From: Boswellia sacra
Taxonomy: Eukaryota; Streptophyta; Magnoliopsida; Sapindales; Burseraceae
Assembly (NCBI GenBank): GCA_013180625.2
Contig: SNVD02014553.1
Coordinates: 434,001 to 498,000 of the forward strand
DNA: 64,000 bases
Reading direction: 5' to 3'
In this document: positions 21,480 through 31,989 of the stretch, piece by piece
Numbering within the stretch: position 1 is the first letter of the stretch
Layout: each line of letters begins with the position of its first letter
Translations under genes and position numbers: made by a program
Notes under the pieces: generated by a model
Told to the model about the DNA's origin: nothing
Seen by the model: only the letters and a program-made list of their open reading frames with translations
The model's database searches: none

Positions 21480-22687
21480 GCCTTAAATACGGTTGATGTG
21501 ATTGATGGGAATGAGCCACTTACATACCTTGAGGCTGTGAGTTATGATGAGTCCATCCAGTGGAAAGAGGCGATGTTAGACAAGATTAATTCTTTGAATA
21601 AGAATAAGACATGAGAGATTGTAGAGAAACCTGAAAAATAAAAACTTGTTGCTTGTAAATAGATATTCAAACGCAAGGAAGAGTTGAGAAGCCCAAATAC
21701 AAGGCTCGACTAATGGCTAAATTAAGGGTTTACACAGCGTGAGGGGATTGATTATAATAAATCTTCTCACCGGTAATGAAACATATGTCAATCAGGATTC
21801 TTCTATCACTTGTGGCATGTTTTGATCTTGAGCTTGAGCAGATGGATGTCAAAACTGCGTTCTTACATGGTGAGTTAGACGAGAAGATTTACATCAGCCA
21901 ACCTAAGGGATTTGAACTTCTAGGTAAAGAACATTGTGTTTGCTTGTTGAGAAAATCTTTGTATGGTTTAAAGTAAAGTCCAAGACAATGGTATCTACGG
22001 TTTAATACATTCATTGTGGGTAAAGGTTTCTCAAGGTGTTCCTATGATAGTTGTGTTTACTATAAGGAAACTACATCTCTGAATATGGTCTACTTGCTCT
22101 TATATGTTGATGATATGCTCGTAGCCAGTAAAGCGATCTCAAAAGTTCAAGACTTGAAGGAGTTGCTACGGACTGAGTTTGATATGAAAGACTTAGGAAA
22201 AGCTAAAAGGATATTGAGGATGGACATTCATAGAGATAGAGATAAGAGTACACTTCTCTTGTCTTATGAAAACTATCTTGACAAAGTCTTGCATCAGTTT
22301 AACATGGGTGGTACAAAGGTTGTTAATGTACCGTTGGTAGCACATTTTAGACTCTCATATGAGCAATGTCCCAAGACATATGAGGAGAAACTTCAAATGG
22401 AGAGGATTCCATATACGAATGCAATAGGGAGTGTCATGTACTTAATGGTGTGCACTCGTCTAGATATTACACAGGTTGTATCAGTTATGAACAGGTTTAT
22501 GTCGAATCTAGGTAAGGTCCATTGGGAAGCAGTAAAATGGTTGTTGAGATATCTAAAAAGATCAATCGGTAGAGGATTGATGTTTGGCAAAAGAGAACAA
22601 GAAGGAACAATTTTAAAGGGCTTTCTTGATGCTGATTATGCAGGGGATTTTGATAAGAGAAGGTCTCAAACAAACTATGTGTTCACA
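21480..22687 (+). pseudogene. Copia reverse transcriptase and start of RNase H (broken)
   Basis: Motifs in order: [20 protein letters not shown] (21842-21901), SLYGLK followed by a stop (21957-21976), and LLLYVDDMLVAS (about 22102-22137) with the catalytic YVDD box. Then come DLGKAKRILRMDI and a palm/connection region to LDADYAGD (22627-22650). The reading stops at a TAG created by the junction with the CACTA terminus (ACA|CACTAG). Confidence 0.8.
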
Positions 22688-22849
22688 CACTAGAAGAATT
22701 TGGATTTTTTACAGAGTTCAAAAACTGTAGTAAAACTGTTTTTATAGGGTTTAGTCACACGTTGTCCATCGGAAGTTGTAGTTCGCTGGAACCTGTAGTG
22801 GTGGAATTCACTGAAGCAGTGGGCGTGGCAGAGGCAGATCTTATCAACG

Positions 22850-23140
22850 AAGTTGTAAAAAACTAGTTAATAAATTACAACATTTTTTAATCATTGTGAA
22901 CAAACGCTGGAAATGTAGTCTCTACAGTGGATTTTAAATGTTGAAAATGTTCTATTACAGCATTTTATGAACACTATAAAAGACTCTTAACAGCACTTTT
23001 AAAAACGTTGTGAGTATATCTACTGGAATTCGTTCATGTTTGTTACAACATTTTTCAAACGCTGTGAACACGTATTACGGCATTGATAACACATTATGGA
23101 TCTCTGTTTACAACATTTAGAAATTTATAACACTATTTTT
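22850..23140. repeat. Subterminal repeats of the second CACTA element
   Basis: Words such as TACAACATTTTT, ACAGCATTTTA, AACGCTGTGA and AAACGTTGTGA recur in both orientations every 25-50 bases. This is the ACAGCGTT...AACGCTGT pattern common next to CACTA ends. The unit differs from that of the first CACTA element (GTAGCATTT), so two families are represented. Confidence 0.6.
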
Positions 23141-23414
23141 TTCAATAAATTTAAATGACAATGCTACTCTTTTAATTAAAAAATTTATAATACATGACAA
23201 CTGTTCAATAATTAAGTTTCATTCGATACTTATCATGAATCTATTGCAAATATTTTCAAGAGCAAAAAACAAAACTTTAGAAATATTATATATATCACAA
23301 CAAACAACTTGGTTTAATATCAAATACGCATCATCTATATCATCTCAATATAGTGTAATAGTAAAGTAACACAAACTATAGTAAGTAACTAAGCACCAGC
23401 TAGTCTAACTTACA

Positions 23415-23740
23415 TTCACTAGTTTTTTTGTATTGTAATCTCCCATTGAAGTTAAATGACTCAATTGATCTGTTGATTGCTCCAGTTCTAATTTCAAAAG
23501 ATCAGCATTAGCTCCAACTGGTATTTGCTTCTCACTTTCACTAGAAGGATTAGGATTTTCAGCTATATTTACTTTTGATGAAGTTACATTCATGGCATGA
23601 GTTTGGTCATGAGAGAACTGGAAGCAGTTTCGGTTTTCTATTCTCCTATTTTCTGCTAGAAAACTTGAGGTTTCCAGTTGATTGTAGTATCCTTTAAGTT
23701 CATCACCTCTCTTAGAAGAATCCTCAAAGCATCAAAAGTC
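23415..23740 (-). pseudogene. Unrecognised captured exon, coiled-coil-like
   Basis: On the minus strand an open frame runs from about 23735 (RGDELKGYYNQLETSSFLAE) through ADLLKLELEQSTDQLSHL to KKLVN at a strong donor AAT|GTAAGT (about 23415-23410). Heptad-like leucine spacing suggests a coiled coil. Directly upstream a second frame (QFVNNSSTF, FDALRILLREVMNLKD) looks coding but is out of phase, so a frameshift or separate exon is likely. I do not recognise the parent gene. Confidence 0.35.
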
Positions 23741-24367
23741 TGTTGTAGGACAACAAAAAGGTACTAGAATTGTTAACAAATTGAGGTTCCAACATCATCT
23801 TGATCAATTGCTCAAAACAAAGGTTTGAAATTGAAGAGCATGGCATGATTCCATTTCCAATGTCTGGATAGACAAGGGGTCTGTTAATCAAATTTCCCCA
23901 ATCATTTTCTAACCCTGGTAACATAAATACACCAGTTTAATAAACATCTAACAAATATAACACATCTAATATAATATAGCCTGCATAATATATTGAAGAA
24001 TGAATTTCTAAACCATTACACTAGTAACTGCATATAACAAGTTCCCAGCAATTAGTAAACACGACAACATCAAAGTATTAACACTACCTAGCTCTGCTTC
24101 CTTTGCCTTCTTCTATACGTCTTCAACTAGCTTTAACTCCATATTTCCCTCAAAACCAAAACTAGATCAAAGAACCACTAGATCCAATTATCAAATGCAT
24201 TGCAATCACCTGCATTTTCGAGTCCAAACAATAAGGAAATATTCAAATTAACAATAAAAATTAAGATTGCTTACTGTCACCTACAGTACAGTTCATTGGG
24301 ATGATTTTAGAGCCTATATTTCATTAAACTAACTTTTTCAAAAAGAAACTTATCCATAAACAATTAC

Positions 24368-24484
24368 CTCAATTTCTTCTTCACATAATATAAATGCCTG
24401 AGTGAAAAATTCATAGGCAACGGCCTTAAGATCACAGTTAGCAGCCTGATTCTCCACACACCTAAATAAATTTGAGGCTAGATT
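24368..24484 (-). pseudogene. VPS35 (retromer subunit) gene fragment
   Basis: The minus-strand reading NLASNLFRCVENQAANCDLK followed by AVAYEFFTQAFILCEEEIE matches the highly conserved VPS35 segment (family form: ELALRLYLQCAEAANDCDLE..VAYEFFTQAF.LYEEEI). The last codon is followed by GTAATT, a plausible donor, so an intron edge was carried along. The piece covers only about 39 residues of a protein of nearly 800. Nothing upstream or downstream continues VPS35 in any frame I checked. In its normal setting VPS35 is the scaffold of the retromer complex in endosomal sorting. This copy cannot be functional. Confidence 0.7.
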
Positions 24485-25055
24485 TACCTCCAACAACAGC
24501 TGCTCAACATAATACTTGAAGTCACTTTTACAAGAGCATAAAGTTATAATATGATTATGCAATAATGCTAAACCCTGCAGTACCATCAAGGCATCAATTT
24601 CAAGTGAATTTCTTCACGAAGAATAAAGTTTGTTACATGCACTCACTACTGAGAGGTACAAATTTCAAGCATCAACTTTTTAGTTGTAAACCCATGCCTC
24701 TATTGAGTTTGATGTTTTCAAGAACCAAGAATTCAACGATATTAATGATAACCATGTTAGTCTTGATGTGAACTCACTCAATAGCTTGATTACCAAGCGG
24801 CGAAAGTGATGCCAACCAAGTGTTTGCATGAATTCTCCAAAGGGTGAAGGTTTGGTCAACACTAAGTGCTTCACTCACCTTATATTCAGATAAAAATAGG
24901 ACTGGAAGTGAAATAGTGCTCACGACAAGAGGGATAAGCAAACTGCACTGTAATTAAAGCAAGAATATAAAAATAGAACATTTTTAATATATTACTTCAA
25001 TAACAAACATAACTTATATTTAAATAGAAGGAGATATAAACAAGAAACTATTTAC

Positions 25056-25152
25056 CAGTTCTTTTTTAAATTTTGTATGCAGTCTTTCTAATTTTGTTCT
25101 CCCTAATCCAACTAGGTGGTAAACAATCCACTACAGATTTCTCAAACACAAC
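25056..25152 (-). pseudogene. Possible methyl-CpG-binding-domain (MBD) exon fragment
   Basis: The minus-strand stretch between an acceptor-like AAATCTAG (ending at 25153) and a donor-like CTG|GTAAAT (25055) reads VVFEKSVVDCLPPSWIREN then KIRKTAYKI and a stop. The words CLPPSWIRE..IRK resemble the start of plant MBD domains (LPPGW...). The match is short and from memory, so the family is uncertain. Confidence 0.25.
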
Positions 25153-25987
25153 CTAGATTTTACACATAATCAGAGCTGTATTTTTTATTAAAGAAACATA
25201 AAGCACAATCCATAAATGAAGAATGTAATGTTACAACTTCAACATCCTCGAAAGTAAATATATTTCACATCACAATGCTCCATTGCCTATAGGTTTTTGT
25301 TTAACTGTAACAATATTGTGCATTTGTAAGTTAAGATATTGGTGCAGTTTGACTTCACATGGATATTCTTGTGTTTGATTTTTTAATCATTGCTGCAACA
25401 AGCAGATAGATACACAAGTACATGCAAACATTTTATTTTAAAGTTCATCATTTTGATAGAAGTCTTAAAGATGAATTTAACCCATTTCAAGACAAGCAAC
25501 CCATGGCCCATGACAAAGCATCGGTCTAAGTATTAACCAGGTTAAACAAAAGTTTAATGACAAAAATAACAATAATAACTCATTCAAGGGAATACTCAAA
25601 TATACATTCGCATAGAAGGAATGGGAAACCTCAAGAATTGGAAAGCTCACTTGAAGATAAGCATGGAAACATTTTGCAACAAAAAAGAGACCTTATGTCT
25701 TTGACAATTAATCCCAGTGTGCAAGATGGTACAAATAGAAAATCTGATACCAACTCATATTAACAATTTTTCTAGCAAGAATTTGAAGTAATCTTAGCTC
25801 TTTAAGGAAACTTACAACAGATTGCAAGTACTGAGGGGTAAACTTGACCCCTTCCATGACAACAACAACATAGGACTAATAGGACGAAACGTGATCAGCG
25901 TAACAGTCTCTTCCGAAGTGAAAATACAAAAAATAAAAATGAATTAAAAATTAATGAATAAATAAAATAAATAGAAATGAACCTACT

Positions 25988-26177
25988 TGTATATATTGAT
26001 GTGGATATTGAACGAGTACCACAAGCCAAAAAGCAACCCAAGCTCCAAAGTCTTCACCAAACTACTCGACTTCTCATCCTCACCAGTAACACTCTCTGGC
26101 ACCGCCGTCGTCCTAACCTGAAAAGTTTTGAAGGATTCAGTGTTGCGAGCGAGGACAATAGTCCATGGCTGGAACAT
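25988..26177 (-). pseudogene. Phosphoenolpyruvate/phosphate translocator gene fragment
   Basis: The minus-strand reading starts [20 protein letters not shown], continues [20 protein letters not shown] and ends [22 protein letters not shown] at a donor (ACAA|GTAGGT). The words AVPES...[18 protein letters not shown] are typical for the junction of transit peptide and first membrane segment in plastid PEP/phosphate translocators. Only this exon is present; the next exon is absent and the intron edge is retained. The right side is fused to a copia gag piece around 26180-26195. It is a non-functional captured fragment. Confidence 0.7.
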
Positions 26178-26189
26178 GGAAGACGGAGA

Positions 26190-26436
26190 GGAATGTATAG
26201 CTTTGAAATTCCACTTAGTTGTATCATAGTTGTGTTGATTCTAAGCTGATTTTTCTTTCACAACTCTCACACCTTCTTGGCTGACCTAAGTAGGCGGACT
26301 CTAACCATAAACAATAGTTCACCCTCTGATAAATTGCTTTAAGGAAGAACATCATCTTTGCCTTCCAATACCTATAATTGCTTTCATCAAGAATAGGTGG
26401 ATGACTGATTGACCCTTTGTACTTGTGAAGGTCCAT
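26190..26436 (-). pseudogene. Copia gag N-terminus fragment
   Basis: Starting at 26436 the minus strand reads MDLHKYKGSISHPPILDESN then YRYWKAKMMFFLKAI, the standard start of a copia Gag (PPILD.SNY.YWK.RM). It soon changes frame (TKWNFKAIH near 26210) and joins the translocator fragment. It lies directly behind the primer-binding site and 5' LTR at 26481-27237, so these parts belong to one truncated element. Confidence 0.75.
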
Positions 26437-26494
26437 AGCTTAAAGCAATGACAGGATCTACACAAGTATGTTAGTGCTTTGCTCTGATACCAAT

Positions 26495-27237
26495 TGTAAG
26501 TTTTGAGGCGACAGACTCAATTATGTAAGACAAAATTAAAGCAATTATGACAAATGTAACATAAATAAAATTTGCACAAAGGAAATTTTATGTGGTTTAG
26601 CTAAATCAGCCTATATCCATGGGCAGCTAAGCTGCAATTAACCATAATGTTTACATTTACAAGGACTAGGACTTTAAGTTGATTAATCCCCAACATTCTT
26701 TCATGCTTAACTATCCTATATAAACAACATTCTCACACCAAGAACTCCATCTATAGCAATCTAACTTCCTAAAAACTTTGCTGCACTTTACTTCCTCTCA
26801 AATTGTATTACAATTATCCCAAGAGATAATCACCCTCTCTAGACAAACATAATCATGATAAGTATAAAGCCTTATCACTACTGAAGCTTAATCTCACAAC
26901 TTGCACATAAAACTTAATTGGAAATAAACTAAAAGTCTTCCAATAGAACTCATCCAGCAAGCTTTATTTATTGAACAAGGATTCTTCAAGATCTTTCCAT
27001 ATCATCAATATCTGCATATCTTGAAGGCTTTAGGAAAGTTAAATCACGTTAGGATATACAATAAGTAATCATAGAAATTATCTTTTCCTAAAGTGAGATA
27101 AAATAAAAACTTTCCAAACATAAATCCATATCCTGAAAATATTATCTATTTAAGTAACATATAACTGTATCAGTTAAAACAGGAAAGTAAATAAAGTAAA
27201 AAAAAGATCACAAGTTTATTTCTCCAAAATGCTAACA
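26495..27237 (-). repeat. 5' LTR of a truncated minus-strand copia element
   Basis: The plus-strand sequence starts TGTAAGTTTTGAGG and ends AAAATGCTAACA (743 bp). On the minus strand it is followed by ATTGGTATCAGAGC, a perfect primer-binding site (26492-26481), then gag. The words near its internal end (GCACAAAGGAAATTTTATGTGG) resemble those of the Sirevirus LTRs at 38 and 47 kb, so it may be a relative. There is no 3' LTR; the element was cut after about 60 gag codons. Confidence 0.75.
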
Positions 27238-27839
27238 CATTAATGCTACGTAGGTTGAAATAGAACACATGACAATCAATGTGGTATTTTCTTAACAAAT
27301 TTGTCATATTACTTTGTAATCAATGTATATATAAAACTACATCATTATTTCATATCTATTGTTTTCAAATTTTGCAAATAAATTTTTATGAAAAATTATT
27401 TACTAAAAAATACTCTCTTAAAAGCTTCCAGTCGACATAAATTGACATATTTAAGAATACAAAGTCCAATTACAAGGGAACATTTTGTATCGATCACAAG
27501 ACACCAAATTTAAATATTAATATAGATTAGGTGGACCACAAATAAAGTGATTAGGAACTAAAAGAAAAAATTATTCATTAGTTTTAGCTTTTAGAAAGTA
27601 GACTGATAAACAAAAAGAGGAAGAAAAGTTTAAATAAGTTATTTTGATTGTGGGTACATTTCAGAATTTTCAAACATGATATACAGGATCATTTGCACAC
27701 ACATATAAATTCTTTTAAAAAATAAAGGAGGGGCAATTTGTCCCTTAGTAGTTCCATCTAGGCCTATGGATGTGTTAACTAGTTATGTAGTTTGTGTATG
27801 CCTTGATTGTGAATATGTAACAAATTTCTGGTGTAGAAT
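27238..27839. other. Anonymous AT-rich sequence
   Basis: No gene or repeat edge was recognised. The target duplication expected for the copia LTR (CATTA after 27237) cannot be verified because the other end is lost. Confidence 0.3.
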
Positions 27840-27844
27840 GATGT

Positions 27845-30800
27845 TGTGACACTCCAAATTTTAAGTAGGTTTACCTTACATGCATATTGTGAAAATATGT
27901 ATTATTAACATTATGAGGTATATATATATGGATAGGGATGAAATTAGATGAGAGATGGAAGGGTGTGAGTGAAAAGCTAAGAAAGTGTGAAGGCTTAATT
28001 GAAATGCTTGTGTGATGTATATCTATAAAACATGGATGACTCTAGAAATTCATTTTTTCTCTTCCCCTTTCTCTTGGAACGTACAACACCCTCTCTCCCT
28101 CTTTTTCCCTCAATTTTTCCATAGAATCAATAAGAGAGGAAGGAAACAAGATGTCAAGATGTAAGAATTCACTTCTCTCTCTCTAGATCTAGCCATACCC
28201 ATGCAATTAAGTGATAGTTTATTGTTGTTTGCGATATTTCATGTTAGGCATATGCTGTAAATGGCTAGAAAAACATGAATTAGAGTGACTTATGGAAGAA
28301 TTTAAAGATTTGATGATGCTAGGAAGCTAGAAGTAAAGTATGAGTATGAATCCTGCAGACTTGTTTTTCTGAACAGTGCTAAGTCCGAAAATTCCTATAA
28401 ATTCCATGGTTGTTTGCTGACTCTAAAATTTTTATATGATAAACTAGACACCTCAAGGAGTTTTTAGAATTTTGAAACACTTAAAACTTCATAGTGTGTG
28501 AATTGTAATGAATTTTTGAAATTCTGGTTCAAAATTGTGAATTCCTCTGTTTTAAAACAGGGCAGGGGGAAAGAACTCAATTTGAGGGGGCAAATCTTTG
28601 TCAAAATTTCGTGATTTTTTATACAAAAACCCTTGGGTATGTTTTCTGTTAGACTATAAAGTTTCATGGTTTTTGGAATTGTGTATGAATTGTTATGATT
28701 TTTCAAATCTGGACTTAAAGAACTGTGAATGTTAAGTTCCAGAACAGAGTATGTGAAATAAATTCCGTCTGACTTTCTTAAACTCCTTATAAAATCATGG
28801 TTTTTGGTGGAATAACTCTTATATGTGTCTAGTTTTAGAATGGAAAGTTTAATAGATATTGGATTATTGTAGAATTTTATAAAATTCTTCAAAGTTGTAC
28901 TATTCAGTTGAGAGGTCTGCAGACAGATTTGCTGTGTGAATGAAACTAAGGATTTTCAAGGGGAATATGACCTTATTTTGACTCAATAAAATTCATGGAC
29001 TATAATATGTATGTCTATTTGAGTTCCATGAAGTTTGGTGATGATTGGAAATGAATAACCTCTTATCATAATAATCCAACCAATATGTGTGTGTGATCGA
29101 GTTTAATAAATGATGTTATTGGTTGGTTGAATTGTTGTTAACCTATAAGGGATTTAATGACTTCTAAATGGACACTAATCAGTGTGTCATGACTATGGCA
29201 ATGGTTACCAGAGAGGAAGGAGAAGAAGAAGAGATAAACTTTAAACAACTGCTTATCAAGATATGAGAGCAAAATTAAGAGGCGAGGCTAACCAGGTAAG
29301 TAACTAGACCTTTCTGAGGACACAATAGATGTTGACTTTTAATGAAATGTGTTTAATTATTGTGTTTGTGAATATATGTGAAATTTGTTGATGGAATGTG
29401 GATGGGGCCATGAATACGTGGACCTTGATATAGGAAATGATTTGATTGGGGTTTACAGTAATTTATGAAATGTGTAATTTCACACACTTTGATGTGTATG
29501 TGATTGACATGTTGGTGTAACTTCTATGTATGTGAGATATAGAAATGTGAATATACCATCATATATGTGAATTTATTATAATATGGCTTAAATAATATTG
29601 CAAATGAAACGATGTGTGTATATGAAAAATGAAATACATGCCAAACGTTCTAGGATACTAATTCCTCATGTGAGATGGCATGACAAATGAATGTCTATGA
29701 CATAACATGTGTATTAGAGTTCCATGAATATGTATGAATAGAAAATGAATGAGACCAGTTATACATGGACATAGTTGTGCAACGATATGATTGAAATACA
29801 AGAGTAATGAAAAGGATGGCATGAGTAAAGAAGTCAATGGGGGTTCTATGTGTGTAAAAATGATGCCAATGTGTGGATGTTGTACATCCATAAGTATATA
29901 TGAGATATGTAGGCTTATTGTATTTATGAATGTATATGTGATTAATGAGAAGCCTACGTAGAACCTCAATTATGATAGTGAACTGTGATATTGTGATGTG
30001 TGAAGGCATGCATCACTGTGTGATGTGTTATGAATTTGAAATTACATGCCAAACCCCTGGGAAAATATTGAATGTCAAATGTGAAATGTGATACCGCTAA
30101 ATGCTAGCATTATGGTGAATGAATTGTGATATGATGTGATTGAGTTAGAAGCTTGATATAAAGCTTCATTTATGTGACTGAAGTGTGAAATGTGATATGT
30201 GAGTGAAAGCTTCATATAGAGCTTCACTCATGTGACTGAATGTGAAAAGTGATATGTGAGTGACATGCCATAACTTAGGATATTTGGCTCTCATGACTTG
30301 AGGGGAGGTCTGGACCATGTGTTTCTTCAGACGAGATTCAGTAGCATGGGCCCGGTATCACCCGGATTGTCAGACTAGCCTCGAGCTATTTCAAGTGTTG
30401 GTATCTGAATGTATCCGTACTGTTACGTACTCCCATAGCTTGAGGGGAGGTCTGGACCGTATGTTTCTCTAGATGAGATTCGGTAGCATGGGCTCGGTAT
30501 CACCCGGATTGTCAGACTAGTCTTGAGCTATTTCATGGGTAGGCCTCTGAATGTATCTGTACTGTTCTGTATCCCCATGACTTGAGGGACCATGTGTTTC
30601 TCTAGACGAGATTCGGTAGCATGGGCCCGGTATCACCTGGATTGTCAGACTAGCCTTAAGCTGATTCATGGGTAGGCCTACCTATGGGAACTGACTGTGA
30701 AATAAAAAGTCCTACCTTGATTAGAGAGCATTATTCCTGAGCGTCTGTGACTGTACTGTGGAAGCTTCCGAAATTATGTGAAATGGATATCCATATGAAC

Positions 30801-31626
30801 AATGTAGCTAGCTTATGGAAACTCATGTGTGAATGATTTATATGTTTATGGGAGCACATGAGGATGTGATAGACTTGTGGAAAGTTTATGTGTAAATGAG
30901 ACATGTGTATGCAAATGGGTGTATGCGATGAGCTTTGACATGGGAAACCCATGTTTGACTATCCATAAACAAGTATTTATGAAATTAGTGATATGACTGA
31001 ATAAGAGAGTAATTGGTCTAAGAAATTGGCCAATGATACAGGGCTAGAGCACCATTAACTGGTGTAGGAACGCATCTTTAACCAATCTAAAGAGGTATAG
31101 GTAGAGAAATGGCGTCTTTGTGCCATATCTTTCGCACTGGAGCGCCACTTGCACCGACTAAAGTAAGAGAGAATATAGAGTTGGCGCATGCGTGCCTCTC
31201 CCTTGATGCAGGAGCGCGAAACTGAAATTTGCAACGGATTGGAAATCAAAACTTGGCACTGCCATGCCAGTTCCCTCGCGCAGAGACTCGATCCTTAAAC
31301 AGTGAAATCAATATTCTGACTTTCTTAGTAGGGCACTGGTGACTTGTATACTAAGAAATAAACAGTAATCAGTGATTTATGGAATAAGTATTGAATAGTA
31401 GTCATATTCTGAAATGGTTATCGCCATTAATTGTTTTATCTTGAGTGTTACGCCAGTTTTTATAATTCTAGCTACTTACTGAGTTTCATACTCACTAGTC
31501 TGTTGTGTACCTCAGGTATTCGATCAGTTAAAGATTAAGGGAGGATTTCGGCATAGAGACGATTGTGTTCCTTTGGCAAACTCTTATCCGCTGTCAGTAT
31601 TACTATGTTAGATATAGGGTGTGACA
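27845..31626 (+). mobile_element. Solo LTR of a large gypsy element (Tekay/Del-like)
   Basis: The 3782-bp unit starts TGTGACACTCC and ends GGGTGTGACA. It is flanked by the perfect 5-bp duplication GATGT (27840-27844 and 31627-31631). No internal region or second LTR is attached, so it is a solo LTR left by recombination between two LTRs. Near the 3' end the words TACTGAGTTTCATACTCAC and the CAGGTATTCGATC region recall chromoviral Tekay/Del LTRs, which are unusually long. Strand is inferred from that. A threefold 142-bp repeat lies inside (30292-30690). Confidence 0.85.
30292..30690. repeat. Threefold 142-bp tandem repeat inside the solo LTR
   Basis: Units start near 30292, 30434 and 30576 with CAT(GA/AG)CTTGAGGGGAGGTCTGG and contain GAGATTCRGTAGCATGGGC and TATCACCYGGATTGTCAGAC. 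The third unit lacks about 9 bases of the GGGGAGGTCTGG word. The pitch is close to one nucleosome-linker period but this is only noted, not tested. Confidence 0.8.
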
Positions 31627-31631
31627 GATGT

Positions 31632-31989
31632 CATTCGATGAAAACATCTTATGTAGAAAGTTCTTCAAATTTTTCTACTTGGGCTTCTTTATTGTTATTG
31701 TGTTCACACAAAAAATTTAACAAGATTTGGCATTGAAATTCGGTTGCGTTCACGTTGCTCTTTAAACATAATCAACACATGGCCAATGCCTTCTTTGCCT
31801 ATATATATGACACTGAATTGGAATTAGGAATGAACAAATTTGTTACGGTACTATTTCTTAAATTCACTGTAGGGTTTAAGGATCTTTGCACTCAAAACTA
31901 AATACAAGAAAAGAGTTGAGCTATAATTACATGTTATAATATTACAAATAACATGATATGAATGAGCAGATTATGGCTTAATAATATAT
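31632..31989. other. Anonymous sequence
   Basis: It continues the sequence interrupted at 27839 by the solo LTR. No gene is seen. Confidence 0.3.

Larger units (their letters stand above)
18500..22687 (+). mobile_element. Decayed Ty1/copia retrotransposon, cut in RNase H
   Basis: Order on the plus strand: LTR (about 18500-19080), primer-binding-like site (19084-19096), gag, protease, integrase, reverse transcriptase and the start of RNase H. Many stops and frameshifts break the polyprotein. The element ends abruptly after the RNase H motif region (DADYAGDFDKRRSQTNYVFT), where a CACTA terminus begins at 22688. The remaining RNase H and the 3' LTR are not found in the window. Confidence 0.85.
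22688..26190. mobile_element. Second CACTA element, left end with captured host-gene fragments (right end not found)
   Basis: CACTAGAAGAATTTGG starts at 22688, exactly at the break of the copia RNase H reading, and is followed by subterminal repeats (22850-23140). Downstream, all on the minus strand, lie pieces that look like exons of unrelated host genes: an unknown exon (23415-23740), a VPS35 piece (24368-24484), a possible MBD-type exon (25056-25152) and a phosphoenolpyruvate/phosphate translocator piece (25988-26177). Several end at good splice donors, so genomic DNA rather than mRNA was acquired. This fits a Pack-CACTA element. No right CACTA terminus was found, so the end given is the last host fragment, and the link between terminus and fragments is inference. 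Confidence 0.55.

Noticed and set aside
24680..24874. 64-codon minus-strand frame upstream of the VPS35 fragment
   Set aside because: No reading frame there continues VPS35 or any family I recognise. It may be another captured exon but cannot be supported.
28464..28892. 142-codon minus-strand frame
   Set aside because: Inside the solo LTR, no domain; treated as chance.
29658..30009. Histidine- and isoleucine-rich frames
   Set aside because: Overlapping frames inside the solo LTR, created by TGTGAAATGTG-like repeats.
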